Under the pieces are notes generated by a model. It was not told the DNA's origin. It saw only the letters and a program-made list of their open reading frames with translations, and ran no database searches. Shown here one piece after another: positions 31,536-38,799 of a stretch of DNA of 64,000 nucleotides (the stretch's first letter is position 1; every line of letters begins with the position of its first letter). A program made the translations under genes and the position numbers. Origin of the DNA: Duganella qianjiadongensis (GTDB lineage Bacteria > Pseudomonadota > Gammaproteobacteria > Burkholderiales > Burkholderiaceae_D); assembly GCF_009857915.1 (NCBI RefSeq), contig NZ_WWCM01000007.1, positions 204,912 through 268,911 on the forward strand, given 5' to 3'.

Positions 31536-31555
31536 TTAAATTCATATGAATTTAA
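31536..31555. promoter_or_regulatory. Palindromic operator 2 (upstream of the 240-aa gene)
   Basis: A perfect 20-bp palindrome, TTAAATTCAT / ATGAATTTAA, shares its 16-bp centre AAATTCATATGAATTT with operator 1. Confidence 0.75.
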
Positions 31556-31578
31556 CTGTAAAAATAAATGGCAATAAA

Positions 31579-31598
31579 AAAGCACCCAGCGGTGCTTT
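31579..31598 (-). terminator. Terminator of the mob operon
   Basis: AAAGCACC / GGTGCTTT with loop CAGC overlaps the mobA stop codon; on the minus strand it is followed by a T-run. It belongs to a repeated terminator family in this element. Confidence 0.8.
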
Positions 31599-32967
31599 AT
31601 GTGATTGTTGGCTTCAATGGATCTTTAGCTTGAATCTTCTTCTTCTCAACCTCAAGATTCAATGCAGTTAGTTTTTGCTCTAATGCCATAAGCTGGCTCT
31701 TGATCTGGGAAGCTCTTCTGCCTTTAGCACTGACCAGCATGAGCATGAGGCTGTGGTACTGCATGGACAGACTACCAATCTGTGCTTCCAGTCCTTCAAC
31801 AGCCGCACCCATGACATTGGACAACTGCCCTTCACGATCCTGCTCATCTTGGCGGCGGGCCACTTGGTGTGGGAGGTTGGCAGTCGGTAGCTTGGCGGCT
31901 GGATTGGCCTGCTCCTTCAACTGGGTAAGCTGATCCTTGAGTGTGCTGCGAATCTCTTTGGTAGGCACAGACTTGACCTTGTGATCTTGTTCATCCTGGC
32001 AGCGTGCTAAACGGTGTGGAAGGTTGGCAGTCGGTAGCTTGCTGGCTCTGTGGCTGCGTTTCGCGCCAGGTTTTGGGGTAAGGTAGCGATGCTGATTGAA
32101 AGCAGTTCTAGCCTCGATGCCAGCAATGAGCTTGTCCTTCTGTACCTTGGCTTCTGCTGGCGTGAGGAACTTCGGGATCTTGGACTGGTGGTGCTCGGCT
32201 ACGAGTGCCGCATAGTCGCTGTCCTTGGAAAACAAAGCCCCCTTCAAGCGGGTGTTCCTACTCGCACCAGGTAGGCGAACGGTGATGAACTCACTGCCCA
32301 CAGCCTGCACATCCAGACCGTGGCGCTTCATGTAGCCAATCAACTGATTGCGATTGCCGATGGTGCCGTTGACGATCTCGCTATGAAGCACCTGAGCAAA
32401 GTCATTCTTCGCCTTCTTGTCCTTCTTCCCATTGGGTGACTTGGCTTCAAACGGCTTGAGTGCAATCTTGAGTGGATCGGGCACCACCTGCGCAAAGCCG
32501 AAGTTGTCATTGATCACGGCAGAAAACGCATTGAAGAATTGGATGTTCTTCTCACCGGGCGGATGAATATTTAGCTGAGGTTGGGACCCGCTGGACAACT
32601 CTGTATTGGCAACTAGAAAATGCAGTTCGACATTATTTTTATCACGATGAAGAACCCAGAAGTCAGCGAAATTCTCATCCACCTTCAGACCTGGTAGGAA
32701 TGTTGCGCGGAATGTTTCAATCAGAGTGGTGATCTGCTCTGGTGTGACGGATTGGGATTCAAGACCATCACGAAAGGCAATGACACCAGAGGTGTATTTG
32801 TGTTGCCTTTTGGTGGCATTGGCGATCTCTGTAAAGATGGTAGGGTCGCCAAAGAGAATTTCAGGAAGGACTGATCGCTTCTTGCCTTCATGATCGGTAT
32901 CACTGAGTAAGTATCTAACGGCTGATTCAGAACCTCCTTTGCCAGTTGGAAAGATGGTGACATTCAT
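31597..32967 (-). CDS. mobA: Relaxase / mobilization nuclease (MobA-like)
   Basis: The 456-residue protein begins with the relaxase pattern MNVTIFPTGKGGSESAVRYLL and has WVLHRDKNNVELHFLV, the metal-binding motif, with His107, Glu114 and His116. Classical HUH relaxases have His at all three and HEN enzymes have Asn last, so this H-E-H set is intermediate. The C-terminal half is Lys-rich with an internal repeated segment (KLPTANLPHRLARCQDEQD and KLPTANLPHQVARRQDEQD). It would nick oriT and lead strand transfer with MobC. Its ATG overlaps the stop of the last repeat-protein gene; GAGG precedes it. Confidence 0.85.
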   Translation of the reverse strand: MNVTIFPTGKGGSESAVRYLLSDTDHEGKKRSVLPEILFGDPTIFTEIANATKRQHKYTSGVIAFRDGLESQSVTPEQITTLIETFRATFLPGLKVDENFADFWVLHRDKNNVELHFLVANTELSSGSQPQLNIHPPGEKNIQFFNAFSAVINDNFGFAQVVPDPLKIALKPFEAKSPNGKKDKKAKNDFAQVLHSEIVNGTIGNRNQLIGYMKRHGLDVQAVGSEFITVRLPGASRNTRLKGALFSKDSDYAALVAEHHQSKIPKFLTPAEAKVQKDKLIAGIEARTAFNQHRYLTPKPGAKRSHRASKLPTANLPHRLARCQDEQDHKVKSVPTKEIRSTLKDQLTQLKEQANPAAKLPTANLPHQVARRQDEQDREGQLSNVMGAAVEGLEAQIGSLSMQYHSLMLMLVSAKGRRASQIKSQLMALEQKLTALNLEVEKKKIQAKDPLKPTIT

Positions 32968-33335
32968 ATCTTTGACCTCTTTTGTATATTTTTTGGTTTT
33001 AAGGTGGTTTGAAGGTTGTCATTTAGATTTTTCTTGTCTCGCCAATGTTGATGTTGCTCTTTTGTGCACTCGCTACCAAATAAAAACCAATACTTCCCTC
33101 CATCAGAAGATTCAATGGCAGGTCCATCTTCACGATGAATTTCACCGTTCGAATACCAGGTTTTTGTACCCTTGTTATATTCAACGGCTGGACCGTCTTC
33201 TCGGTGCAGTCGACCCCTTAGATACCATTCCTTTGTTCCATTTGCCCATTCAATAGCTGGACCATCTTCACGATGCAAAATATTGTCTTGGTACCATTTC
33301 GTAGACCCATTCTCTATCATCGGTCTTGCCTTCAT
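32964..33335 (-). CDS. HREDGPA repeat protein 7 (last of the array)
   Basis: The 123-residue protein starts MKARPMIENGSTKWYQD; ATG 33335 overlaps the preceding stop in ATGA, although the frame is open farther upstream. It has three 23-residue repeats of the type KEWYxxGxxHREDGPAxE, then a C-terminal SECTKEQHQHWRDKKNLNDNLQ segment and the tail KRSKI. The tail codons contain AAGAGG, the ribosome binding site of mobA. No catalytic motif, signal or membrane helix is seen. The repeats resemble MORN/YwqK-type repeats; function unknown. Confidence 0.8.
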   Translation of the reverse strand: MKARPMIENGSTKWYQDNILHREDGPAIEWANGTKEWYLRGRLHREDGPAVEYNKGTKTWYSNGEIHREDGPAIESSDGGKYWFLFGSECTKEQHQHWRDKKNLNDNLQTTLKPKNIQKRSKI

Positions 33336-33769
33336 ATCTTGCCTCTTTTTGTCATTGGCTTGGGCGGTAAGATTGATTGAAGTTTTGCATTGAGAGTTTT
33401 TTTCATGAGCCACTGATTGAACTCTTCTTCGGTCTGCTGAATTCCATGTAAGAACCAAAGTTTTCTACCGTCGACATAATCGAAGGCAGGTCCATCTTCT
33501 CTATGTGAAAGTCCGTTTAAATACCATTGCTTGCTTCCATTTGCCCATTCAATGGCCGGACCATCTTCACGATGTAATCTGTTATATGAATACCAGGAGC
33601 TGTTTCCATCACATAGGCAAGCTGGCCCGTCCTGCCTGTGAAATTTTCCAGCTAGGAACCATTGCCTGTTTCCATTTTTCCATTCGATTGCAGGGCCATC
33701 TTCACGATGAAGATTGTCATTTAGATACCAGCAAAGTCTGCCGTGCTCTTTGAATTTTCCATTCTTCAT
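33332..33769 (-). CDS. HREDGPA repeat protein 6
   Basis: The 145-residue protein opens MKNGKFKEHGRLCWYLNDNLHREDGPA and has four repeats (REDGPAI, RQDGPAC, REDGPAI, REDGPAF). It then has the family tail TEEEFNQWLMKKTLNAKLQ and ends TKRGKI. Head and tail closely match protein 4, pointing to recent duplication. It overlaps both neighbours by 4 bp. Function unknown. Confidence 0.8.
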   Translation of the reverse strand: MKNGKFKEHGRLCWYLNDNLHREDGPAIEWKNGNRQWFLAGKFHRQDGPACLCDGNSSWYSYNRLHREDGPAIEWANGSKQWYLNGLSHREDGPAFDYVDGRKLWFLHGIQQTEEEFNQWLMKKTLNAKLQSILPPKPMTKRGKI

Positions 33770-34413
33770 ATTTTTAACCTCTTCGCTGTAGGTTTTTTCT
33801 CAAGTACGACTTGAAGTTTTTCATTGAGTTCTTTTTTTATGAGCCACTGATTAAATTCTTTTTCGGCAATTTCAATGCCTTGCAAGAACCAAGCTCTGTA
33901 GCCATTTGAATGCTCAACTGCTGGCCCATCCGCACGGTGCATTTGGTTATTTAAGAACCACACATATCCACCATCGGAGTAGCTAATGGCGGGGCCATCT
34001 TCTCTATGCTTTAAACCATTTAAGTACCATTGTTTGGTTCCGTCGCTAGACACAATGGCTGGTCCATCTTCGCGGTGAATGATTCCGTTGATATACCAAC
34101 GGCAGCTTCCATCTGAAGTTTGAACCGCTGGACCTCCTTCACGGTGATACTTTCCGTTTTGTCGCCACTCAGTTGACCCGTCAGGCTCTTCTACAGCGGG
34201 ACCATCTTCGCGGTGGTACTCACCGTTAATGCACCAGACTTTCTTGCCATCAAATCTTTCAATGGCAGGACCGTCAGTTCTATGGTGTTTTCCATTGACA
34301 AACCACTCTTTGGTTCCTGCGGGAGATTCAACAACATAGGCGTCGTCGTAATTTTCCCTATCGTTTAAGTGACAATGGATTTTTGCGATCTCAATAGATT
34401 TGTCATTCTTCAT
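33766..34413 (-). CDS. HREDGPA repeat protein 5 (longest of the array)
   Basis: The 215-residue protein has one degenerate and six clear 23-residue repeats (RTDGPAI, REDGPAV, REGGPAV, REDGPAI, REDGPAI, RADGPAV), then EKEFNQWLIKKELNEKLQ and the tail AKRLKI. Repeat number varies from one to seven among the array members while head and tail stay constant, consistent with expansion inside the gene. Start and stop overlap the neighbours by 4 bp. Confidence 0.8.
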   Translation of the reverse strand: MKNDKSIEIAKIHCHLNDRENYDDAYVVESPAGTKEWFVNGKHHRTDGPAIERFDGKKVWCINGEYHREDGPAVEEPDGSTEWRQNGKYHREGGPAVQTSDGSCRWYINGIIHREDGPAIVSSDGTKQWYLNGLKHREDGPAISYSDGGYVWFLNNQMHRADGPAVEHSNGYRAWFLQGIEIAEKEFNQWLIKKELNEKLQVVLEKKPTAKRLKI

Positions 34414-34859
34414 ATTTTTCCTCTTTTTGTTATTGGTTTATTAGGGAGCATCACATGAAGTTTTTCATTGAGATTCTTCTTCATGAGCCATTGGTTAAAT
34501 TCTTGTTCGGTGTATTGAATGTTATGCAAGAACCAAAAATTTTTACCGTCTTTAGACTCAATTGCAGGACCATCATCCCTATGCAAAAGTCCGTTCACAT
34601 ACCAAAATTTTCTACCATCTGCTTTTTCAACAGCAGGCCCATCTTCTCTGTGTAGTTCTCCGTTGAAACACCATTCCTTAGCGCCATCGGCTCGTTCAAC
34701 AGCAGGACCATCTTCTCTATGTGAAAGTCCATTTAAATACCAGTGCTTGTTCCCATTTTTCCATTCAATAGCAGGGCCATCTTCACGATGAAGACTGTCA
34801 TTTAGGTACCAACAGACTCTGCTGTTCTCTTCATATTTCCCATTCTTCACTTCGCTCAT
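34410..34859 (-). CDS. HREDGPA repeat protein 4
   Basis: The 149-residue protein opens MSEVKNGKYEENSRVCWYLND and has four repeats (REDGPAI, REDGPAV, REDGPAV, RDDGPAI), then TEQEFNQWLMKKNLNEKLHVML and the tail ITKRGKI. The last codons AAA AGA GGA AAA ATA TGA contain the AGAGGA site and ATGA start of the next gene. Cytoplasmic by sequence; function unknown. Confidence 0.8.
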   Translation of the reverse strand: MSEVKNGKYEENSRVCWYLNDSLHREDGPAIEWKNGNKHWYLNGLSHREDGPAVERADGAKEWCFNGELHREDGPAVEKADGRKFWYVNGLLHRDDGPAIESKDGKNFWFLHNIQYTEQEFNQWLMKKNLNEKLHVMLPNKPITKRGKI

Positions 34860-35230
34860 ATCTTTCCTCTTTTATTTTTTGTTTTATGTAAAAGAGTGGC
34901 CTGAAGTTTTTTATTGAGATTTTTCTTCATAAGCCACTGATTGAATTCTTCCTCCGAGTAAGAAATTCCATTCAATGACCATTGTTTATATCCAATACGC
35001 GACTCAAGAGCTGGACCATCTTCACGATGTAGAACCCCATTTAAATACCAGTATTTGGTGCCATTAGGAAGCTCAATGGCAGGTCCGTCTTCACGATGCC
35101 TCTTTCCCTGTTGATACCATTCCTTTCTACCATTGGCATATTCAACAGCAGGGCCATCTTCTCTGTGGAGTTGTTCATTCACATACCATTCCTTGCTTAC
35201 ATCTAGCCACTCCTTAATTACCATAATCAC
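34856..35230 (-). CDS. HREDGPA repeat protein 3
   Basis: The 124-residue protein starts at GTG 35230, overlapping the previous stop as GTGA, the only member of the array not starting with ATG. It has three repeats (REDGPAV, REDGPAI, REDGPAL), then SEEEFNQWLMKKNLNKKLQ and the tail NKRGKI. ATG 35224, two codons downstream, is an alternative start. Confidence 0.78.
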   Translation of the reverse strand: MIMVIKEWLDVSKEWYVNEQLHREDGPAVEYANGRKEWYQQGKRHREDGPAIELPNGTKYWYLNGVLHREDGPALESRIGYKQWSLNGISYSEEEFNQWLMKKNLNKKLQATLLHKTKNKRGKI

Positions 35231-35601
35231 ATCTTTCCTATTTTTGAAAATTGTTTTGATGCAAAAATGGATTGCTGGTTATTATTGCGGTCTATCTTCT
35301 CAAGGTACTTATCGAATTCCCTTTTTTTGATTTCAGCTCCATTCAAGTACCAATAGCGATGGCCGTCAGCCCAAACAATGGCGGGACCGTCTTCGCGGTG
35401 TAGCTTGTTATTGAGATACCAGAATTTTGTTCCGTCTGAACGTTCAACAGCAGGACCATCTGTTCTATGTTTTAAGCCGTTCAAATACCACTCGTAACTG
35501 CCATCGCTCCAAATAATGGCAGGACCATCTTCACAATGTAGCTTCTCATTTCTTACGATAAATAAATCGCCACTCTCACTTACATTTATTCCATCTTTCA
35601 T
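35227..35601 (-). CDS. HREDGPA repeat protein 2
   Basis: The 124-residue protein opens MKDGINVSESGDLFIVRNEKLHCEDGPA and has three repeats (CEDGPAI, RTDGPAV, REDGPAI). Its C-terminal part KKREFDKYLEKIDRNNNQQ and tail SKIGKM diverge most from the family. AGGA in the tail codons still gives the ribosome binding site of the next gene. It overlaps both neighbours by 4 bp. Confidence 0.78.
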   Translation of the reverse strand: MKDGINVSESGDLFIVRNEKLHCEDGPAIIWSDGSYEWYLNGLKHRTDGPAVERSDGTKFWYLNNKLHREDGPAIVWADGHRYWYLNGAEIKKREFDKYLEKIDRNNNQQSIFASKQFSKIGKM

Positions 35602-35900
35602 ATCTTTCCTCGTTGTGAATATCCTTTCTCACCAAATTTGGATTCGAGCTTTTCTTTAAGTGCTTTCTTCGCTAAGAAGTGGCCGTACTCTTCTTCCGAA
35701 TATTGGCGTCCATGAACCCAGTATTCATGTGGTTTGCCTTCAAGAAGAACAGAAGGCCCATCTTCTCTATGAAGGACTCCGTTGCGGTAATACTTGGTAT
35801 AGACAACAACCGAGGTAATGCCTGTTTCGTAGTTGGTGGTTATATGGTTGAGCTGGGCTATGCCAGAAAAATCAGGTGGTAGTTCATTTGTTGTGCTCAT
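35598..35900 (-). CDS. HREDGPA repeat protein 1 (first of the array)
   Basis: The 100-residue protein has a unique N-terminus, one repeat (HREDGPSV) with flanking KYYRNG and EYWVHG, then SEEEYGHFLAKKALKEKLE and the tail SQRGKI. It is the shortest of the array and follows mobC directly, sharing ATGA with the mobC stop. Confidence 0.75.
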   Translation of the reverse strand: MSTTNELPPDFSGIAQLNHITTNYETGITSVVVYTKYYRNGVLHREDGPSVLLEGKPHEYWVHGRQYSEEEYGHFLAKKALKEKLESKFGEKGYSQRGKI

Positions 35901-36313
35901 TTCTTACCCCTGAATAACTCTGCGATCGTGCTCACTCCTTCCTGAATCTTGGTGAGTTCCTGGAACATGCCCTTGGTGGTGTCGTTCCACATCTTCATGC
36001 GATTAAGTGAGCGAGCAATCTGATTGATATTGCTACCAATCTTTCCAAGGGAAGCCAAAAGCTGAACACGCAATTTGTGTTCTGCCTTCGTTTCTTGATC
36101 TGCTTGATAGTTAGATGGAAGCAGAACTGAGCGGGCATAGATTGCTGATGAAGATGCACCCGCTTCTATGGCTCGTTGTTGGAGAGCTACCCATTCTTCA
36201 GGTGTGAACCTGATTTCAAATCGCTTGTTGCGAATATTTTTGTTGGCTTCTACACCTGGTTGGCCTGCTCTCTTTTTGAAGGTGCAGCGTTTTTCTTTTT
36301 TTACTGGTTCCAT
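35897..36313 (-). CDS. mobC: MobC-like relaxosome accessory protein
   Basis: The 138-residue protein has a basic N-terminus, a ribbon-helix-helix start FEIRFTPEEWVALQQRAIEAG and the MobC signature GKIGSNINQIARSLNRMKM. MobC proteins bind near oriT and help the relaxase open the DNA. GGAGG lies 6 bp upstream of the ATG. It is the first gene of the mob operon, preceded by tandem repeats and followed by seven repeat-protein genes before mobA. Confidence 0.85.
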   Translation of the reverse strand: MEPVKKEKRCTFKKRAGQPGVEANKNIRNKRFEIRFTPEEWVALQQRAIEAGASSSAIYARSVLLPSNYQADQETKAEHKLRVQLLASLGKIGSNINQIARSLNRMKMWNDTTKGMFQELTKIQEGVSTIAELFRGKK

Positions 36314-36791
36314 TGGGAGCCTCCTTTTTTCTTGTTTTTATCGAGCCTCGCGCAGCAGCGGGTGTGGGTGAAACCCACAATATTCAAACCGAGAACAACC
36401 CTGAAAGGGTGTACGTAGGATTGATTGACCTTGCTTAAACTTCTTTTCCCTGTCTTTTTGGATTTGTGAGAGATAAAAGTAACGGTGCTCTATTTAATCC
36501 TAGCGTTTTCAAAATCGAAGTCAACGATCATCAGCAGCATGAGCAGATGTTTTATGACTGAAAAATTCCATTGATAAAAAACGGTATGTGTCATCACCAA
36601 TTAAATCAATGGAAGATGACGTCGCTATGAGACATGAGGCAAATTCATCATGTATGTGTTCATGCGACATGAGGCTGATGCAGCATATATGTAGCTATGC
36701 GACATGAATCCATTGTGAGATCGAGTACTAGCTGTTGACTTCAAATGAAAATACGTTTCAATAAGTCATGAATGAACGGAGGATATTTATC
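36314..36791. other. Long intergenic region between divergent mobC and 104-aa gene
   Basis: This 478-bp AT-rich region separates two divergent operons and must contain both promoters. The only evident structure is the 35-bp tandem repeat at 36621-36725. It is the best place to expect the origin of transfer for the MobA/MobC pair. No ORF was recognised. Confidence 0.6.
36621..36725. repeat. Three 35-bp imperfect tandem repeats (candidate oriT or iterons)
   Basis: Units start at 36621, 36656 and 36691. Each contains a central CTATGCGACATGAGGC-like block (CTATGAGACATGAGGC, TCATGCGACATGAGGC, CTATGCGACATGAATC) with exactly 35-bp spacing. Position upstream of mobC suggests MobC or relaxase binding sites. 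Confidence 0.7.
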
Positions 36792-37106
36792 ATGACAAAA
36801 AGAAGCGAAAGGAATTCAAGAAGCACTGTGCGAATAGGTCCACGTATGTCCAGAGGGCTGTATCAGTTAGCGAAATACGTGTATGGCATTAAGGGCGTGA
36901 ACTTTGAAGATCAGCTTGAAGAGTTAGTAGAAAAGGACCTTGACTACCAGATGAAACAGAAGTGGTTCTTTCATGCCACCTCTGGAAAGGAGGGGCAGTA
37001 CTTTGAAAAGTTGAAGAAGACTGTTGGTGATGCAGGGGCATTTCACCCATCCAGCGATGGCAGTGACTTTGATTCCAATAACCCCAATCAGCGTGGGAGT
37101 GAGTGA
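36792..37106 (+). CDS. Small protein of unknown function, element-specific
   Basis: The 104-residue protein (MTKRSERNSRSTVRIGPRMSRGLYQLAKYVYGIKGVNFEDQLEELVEKDLD...) has a basic N-terminus and an acidic, Ser/Asn-rich C-terminus. The N-terminal part could be a small DNA-binding helix-strand domain, but no family is recognised. ATG 36792 has GGAGGA about 9 bp upstream; ATG 36768 would add eight residues. It overlaps the next gene by 1 bp, so the two are coupled. Confidence 0.6.
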   Translation: MTKRSERNSRSTVRIGPRMSRGLYQLAKYVYGIKGVNFEDQLEELVEKDLDYQMKQKWFFHATSGKEGQYFEKLKKTVGDAGAFHPSSDGSDFDSNNPNQRGSE

Positions 37107-37297
37107 TGGAATTTCATTACGACAGAATCACTTTGACGACTCAATCTGACTTGCAGGTTTCGGTGGCAGACTTGAGAGATGTGATTCAAGCTTTCGTCAT
37201 TCCCGATGAAGGCCAAAGGCTACTAGAGCTTCAAGTAGTGCTGGAATGCATCGCGCGAAAGAATGGACTTGCAGCAGGTGCTTTGGGTGTTGAGTGA
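37106..37297 (+). CDS. Small protein of unknown function (63 aa)
   Basis: MEFHYDRITLTTQSDLQVSVADLRDVIQ... is a short acidic protein whose ATG overlaps the preceding stop (TGATG). No motif is recognised. Coupling and good codon structure support it being real. A shared terminator hairpin follows at 37389. Confidence 0.55.
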   Translation: MEFHYDRITLTTQSDLQVSVADLRDVIQAFVIPDEGQRLLELQVVLECIARKNGLAAGALGVE

Positions 37298-37388
37298 TCT
37301 ACCTGTATCGCACACGCCTTGTGGCGGCCCCGGCCTCACTACATAGAAGAACGTCGTAGCGTTCTCACTCACGTGATTCGGACATGAA

Positions 37389-37411
37389 AAAGCACCCAGC
37401 TTGGGTGCTTT
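37389..37411. terminator. Bidirectional terminator
   Basis: AAAGCACCC / GGGTGCTTT with loop AGCTT lies between the plus-strand pair and the convergent XRE gene. Confidence 0.75.
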
Positions 37412-37486
37412 GCCTTTTCATCGACCTGCTTTATTTCCGAGACTGATCCAGGCTTGGAAATGAAGTAGGAGCCCTCGGCAGGAGGG

Positions 37487-37849
37487 TTATTTGATTGGTT
37501 GCTTCTTCTGTTTCTTGTGGGCAACGGCACAGACACTCTCAACGATCTTGACGATTTCGTCCCTATCGCTGCTGCCTAGATCTTCCATCAACTTTGCAAT
37601 ATGCTGGGCCTGAGCATTAAGGCTGGTGCTGGTTTCTGTCACCAGTTCTGCTACGGAGCACCCAAAGACCTTGGCAAGCGTACTTAGCAACTCAAGACTG
37701 GGTGAACTATCTCCACGTTCATACCTTGCATAGCCTTCTGTGCTGAGATTGACTTTCTCGGCAACTTCCCGTTGAACCAAGTCAGCATCATTGCGCTTCT
37801 TGGCGATCTGCTTGCCAACAATTTTTCTCAGTTGAACTTGGCGGCTCAT
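37487..37849 (-). CDS. XRE-family helix-turn-helix regulator 1
   Basis: The 120-residue protein has an HTH_3 domain: VGKQIAKKRNDADLVQREVAEKVNLSTEGYARYERGDSSPSLELLSTLAKVFG (about 11-63), then a helical C-terminal part that may dimerise. A palindrome of the same kind as those before the ATPase and the 240-aa gene lies 16 bp upstream of its start, so it probably represses itself and those genes. The regulon is inferred from shared sites. Confidence 0.82.
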   Translation of the reverse strand: MSRQVQLRKIVGKQIAKKRNDADLVQREVAEKVNLSTEGYARYERGDSSPSLELLSTLAKVFGCSVAELVTETSTSLNAQAQHIAKLMEDLGSSDRDEIVKIVESVCAVAHKKQKKQPIK

Positions 37850-37864
37850 GTTTGGCTTTGTCTA

Positions 37865-37886
37865 GTTAAATTCATATGATTTTGAC
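37865..37886. promoter_or_regulatory. Palindromic operator 3 (upstream of XRE regulator 1)
   Basis: GTTAAATTCAT / ATGATTTTGAC, an imperfect 22-bp version (two mismatched pairs) of operators 1 and 2, directly upstream of the regulator gene. Confidence 0.72.
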
Positions 37887-37958
37887 TGACGCAAGTGCAT
37901 AGATCAACAATCAAAGTGCACGCTAGACTGAGGCTGTCTCAATCCCAGTGGAGTGATC

Positions 37959-38201
37959 ATGAAGCCCGATTTGAAGTGTGTCGTGGATAACACTATCAAA
38001 AAGTGGATGAAGAACGGGCTGCTTCATCGTGAAGATGGACCAGCGGTGATTCGTGGAAGTGGTGAAAGCCGAATTGAAGAATTTTGGTTTGAAGGATGTT
38101 TAGTGTCTTCTGCTATGTTGGAGCTTCATAAAACTCTAACGTCTGAGATAGATGAAATTGTGAGAAATCGAAGGATTGTCATATTAAAAACACTCTTTTG
38201 A
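37959..38201 (+). CDS. HREDGPA repeat protein 8 (single repeat)
   Basis: The 80-residue protein has one repeat unit, KKWMKNGLLHREDGPAVI, followed by EEFWFEGCLVSSAMLELHKTL, a shortened version of the family tail without the KRGKI end. It is a solo gene divergent from XRE regulator 1. GTGGAG upstream of ATG 37959 is the likely ribosome binding site. Confidence 0.65.
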   Translation: MKPDLKCVVDNTIKKWMKNGLLHREDGPAVIRGSGESRIEEFWFEGCLVSSAMLELHKTLTSEIDEIVRNRRIVILKTLF

Positions 38202-38231
38202 GTGCTTTCAATATTTGGAAATACTTTGTAC

Positions 38232-38729
38232 TCAATAGGATAGAGTGACTGTCAAGCTGTCCGTGTATGTGTCTGGTATTAAGTATTGATTTAGAGATAA
38301 AGAACCATAAACTGGTATCAATTGTGCGGCGCCATTTCCAGTGAAACCGAGTATAAGAGGTCCTTTTTCATCCATCCATCTTGTTGAATACCCGGAATCA
38401 GAATAGACCTGGTAAGAGAGTTTGTCTGTATTAGATGAATTGGCGCCTGTCATTGCTCTTGCTTTTGTGCTTGTTCCGCCAACACCTGCACTGACCATGA
38501 CATTGTAGGGAAGGCCGTTTGAGCACTTGGCTGTAATGGATGAGTTTGCGGTCACAGTACCGCTTGCAGCGGGGGTTACAGTTCCAAATGACACGCTGTT
38601 TGCAGAAACCATACATGAAGAGCTTATGGTGGCAGATGATTGTAGGTTGGTTGTTATAGATCCAGATAAAGCCGAAGTGGATATACAAGATGCAATCATA
38701 GCGATTGCGGTAATTTTATATTTATTCAT
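38232..38729 (-). CDS. Spore coat U-domain (SCPU) secreted protein, orphan
   Basis: The 165-residue protein has a signal peptide (about 1-22) and the SCPU pattern ATISSSCMVSANSVSFGTVTPAASG, CSNGLPYNVMVSAG and YSDSGYSTRW, with a paired Cys. Such proteins are pilins of Csu-type chaperone-usher pili. No chaperone, usher or tip gene accompanies it, so it either uses a host system or has another role. Low GC marks it as element cargo. Confidence 0.78.
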   Translation of the reverse strand: MNKYKITAIAMIASCISTSALSGSITTNLQSSATISSSCMVSANSVSFGTVTPAASGTVTANSSITAKCSNGLPYNVMVSAGVGGTSTKARAMTGANSSNTDKLSYQVYSDSGYSTRWMDEKGPLILGFTGNGAAQLIPVYGSLSLNQYLIPDTYTDSLTVTLSY

Positions 38730-38799
38730 ATTGTTTCCATTTTATTATTGTTGCAATTTAATCGTAGTCGTTTCAATTGAAAAGTCAATCTTGCATCGT

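Noticed and set aside
33336..33458. N-terminal extension of repeat protein 7
   Set aside because: It overlaps the preceding gene by more than 120 bp; the ATGA overlap at 33335 and the family pattern define the start.
32964..35900. Regularly repeated DNA resembling a CRISPR or satellite array
   Set aside because: The periodicity is about 69 bp (23 codons), fully coding, with degenerate units and no spacers of constant design.
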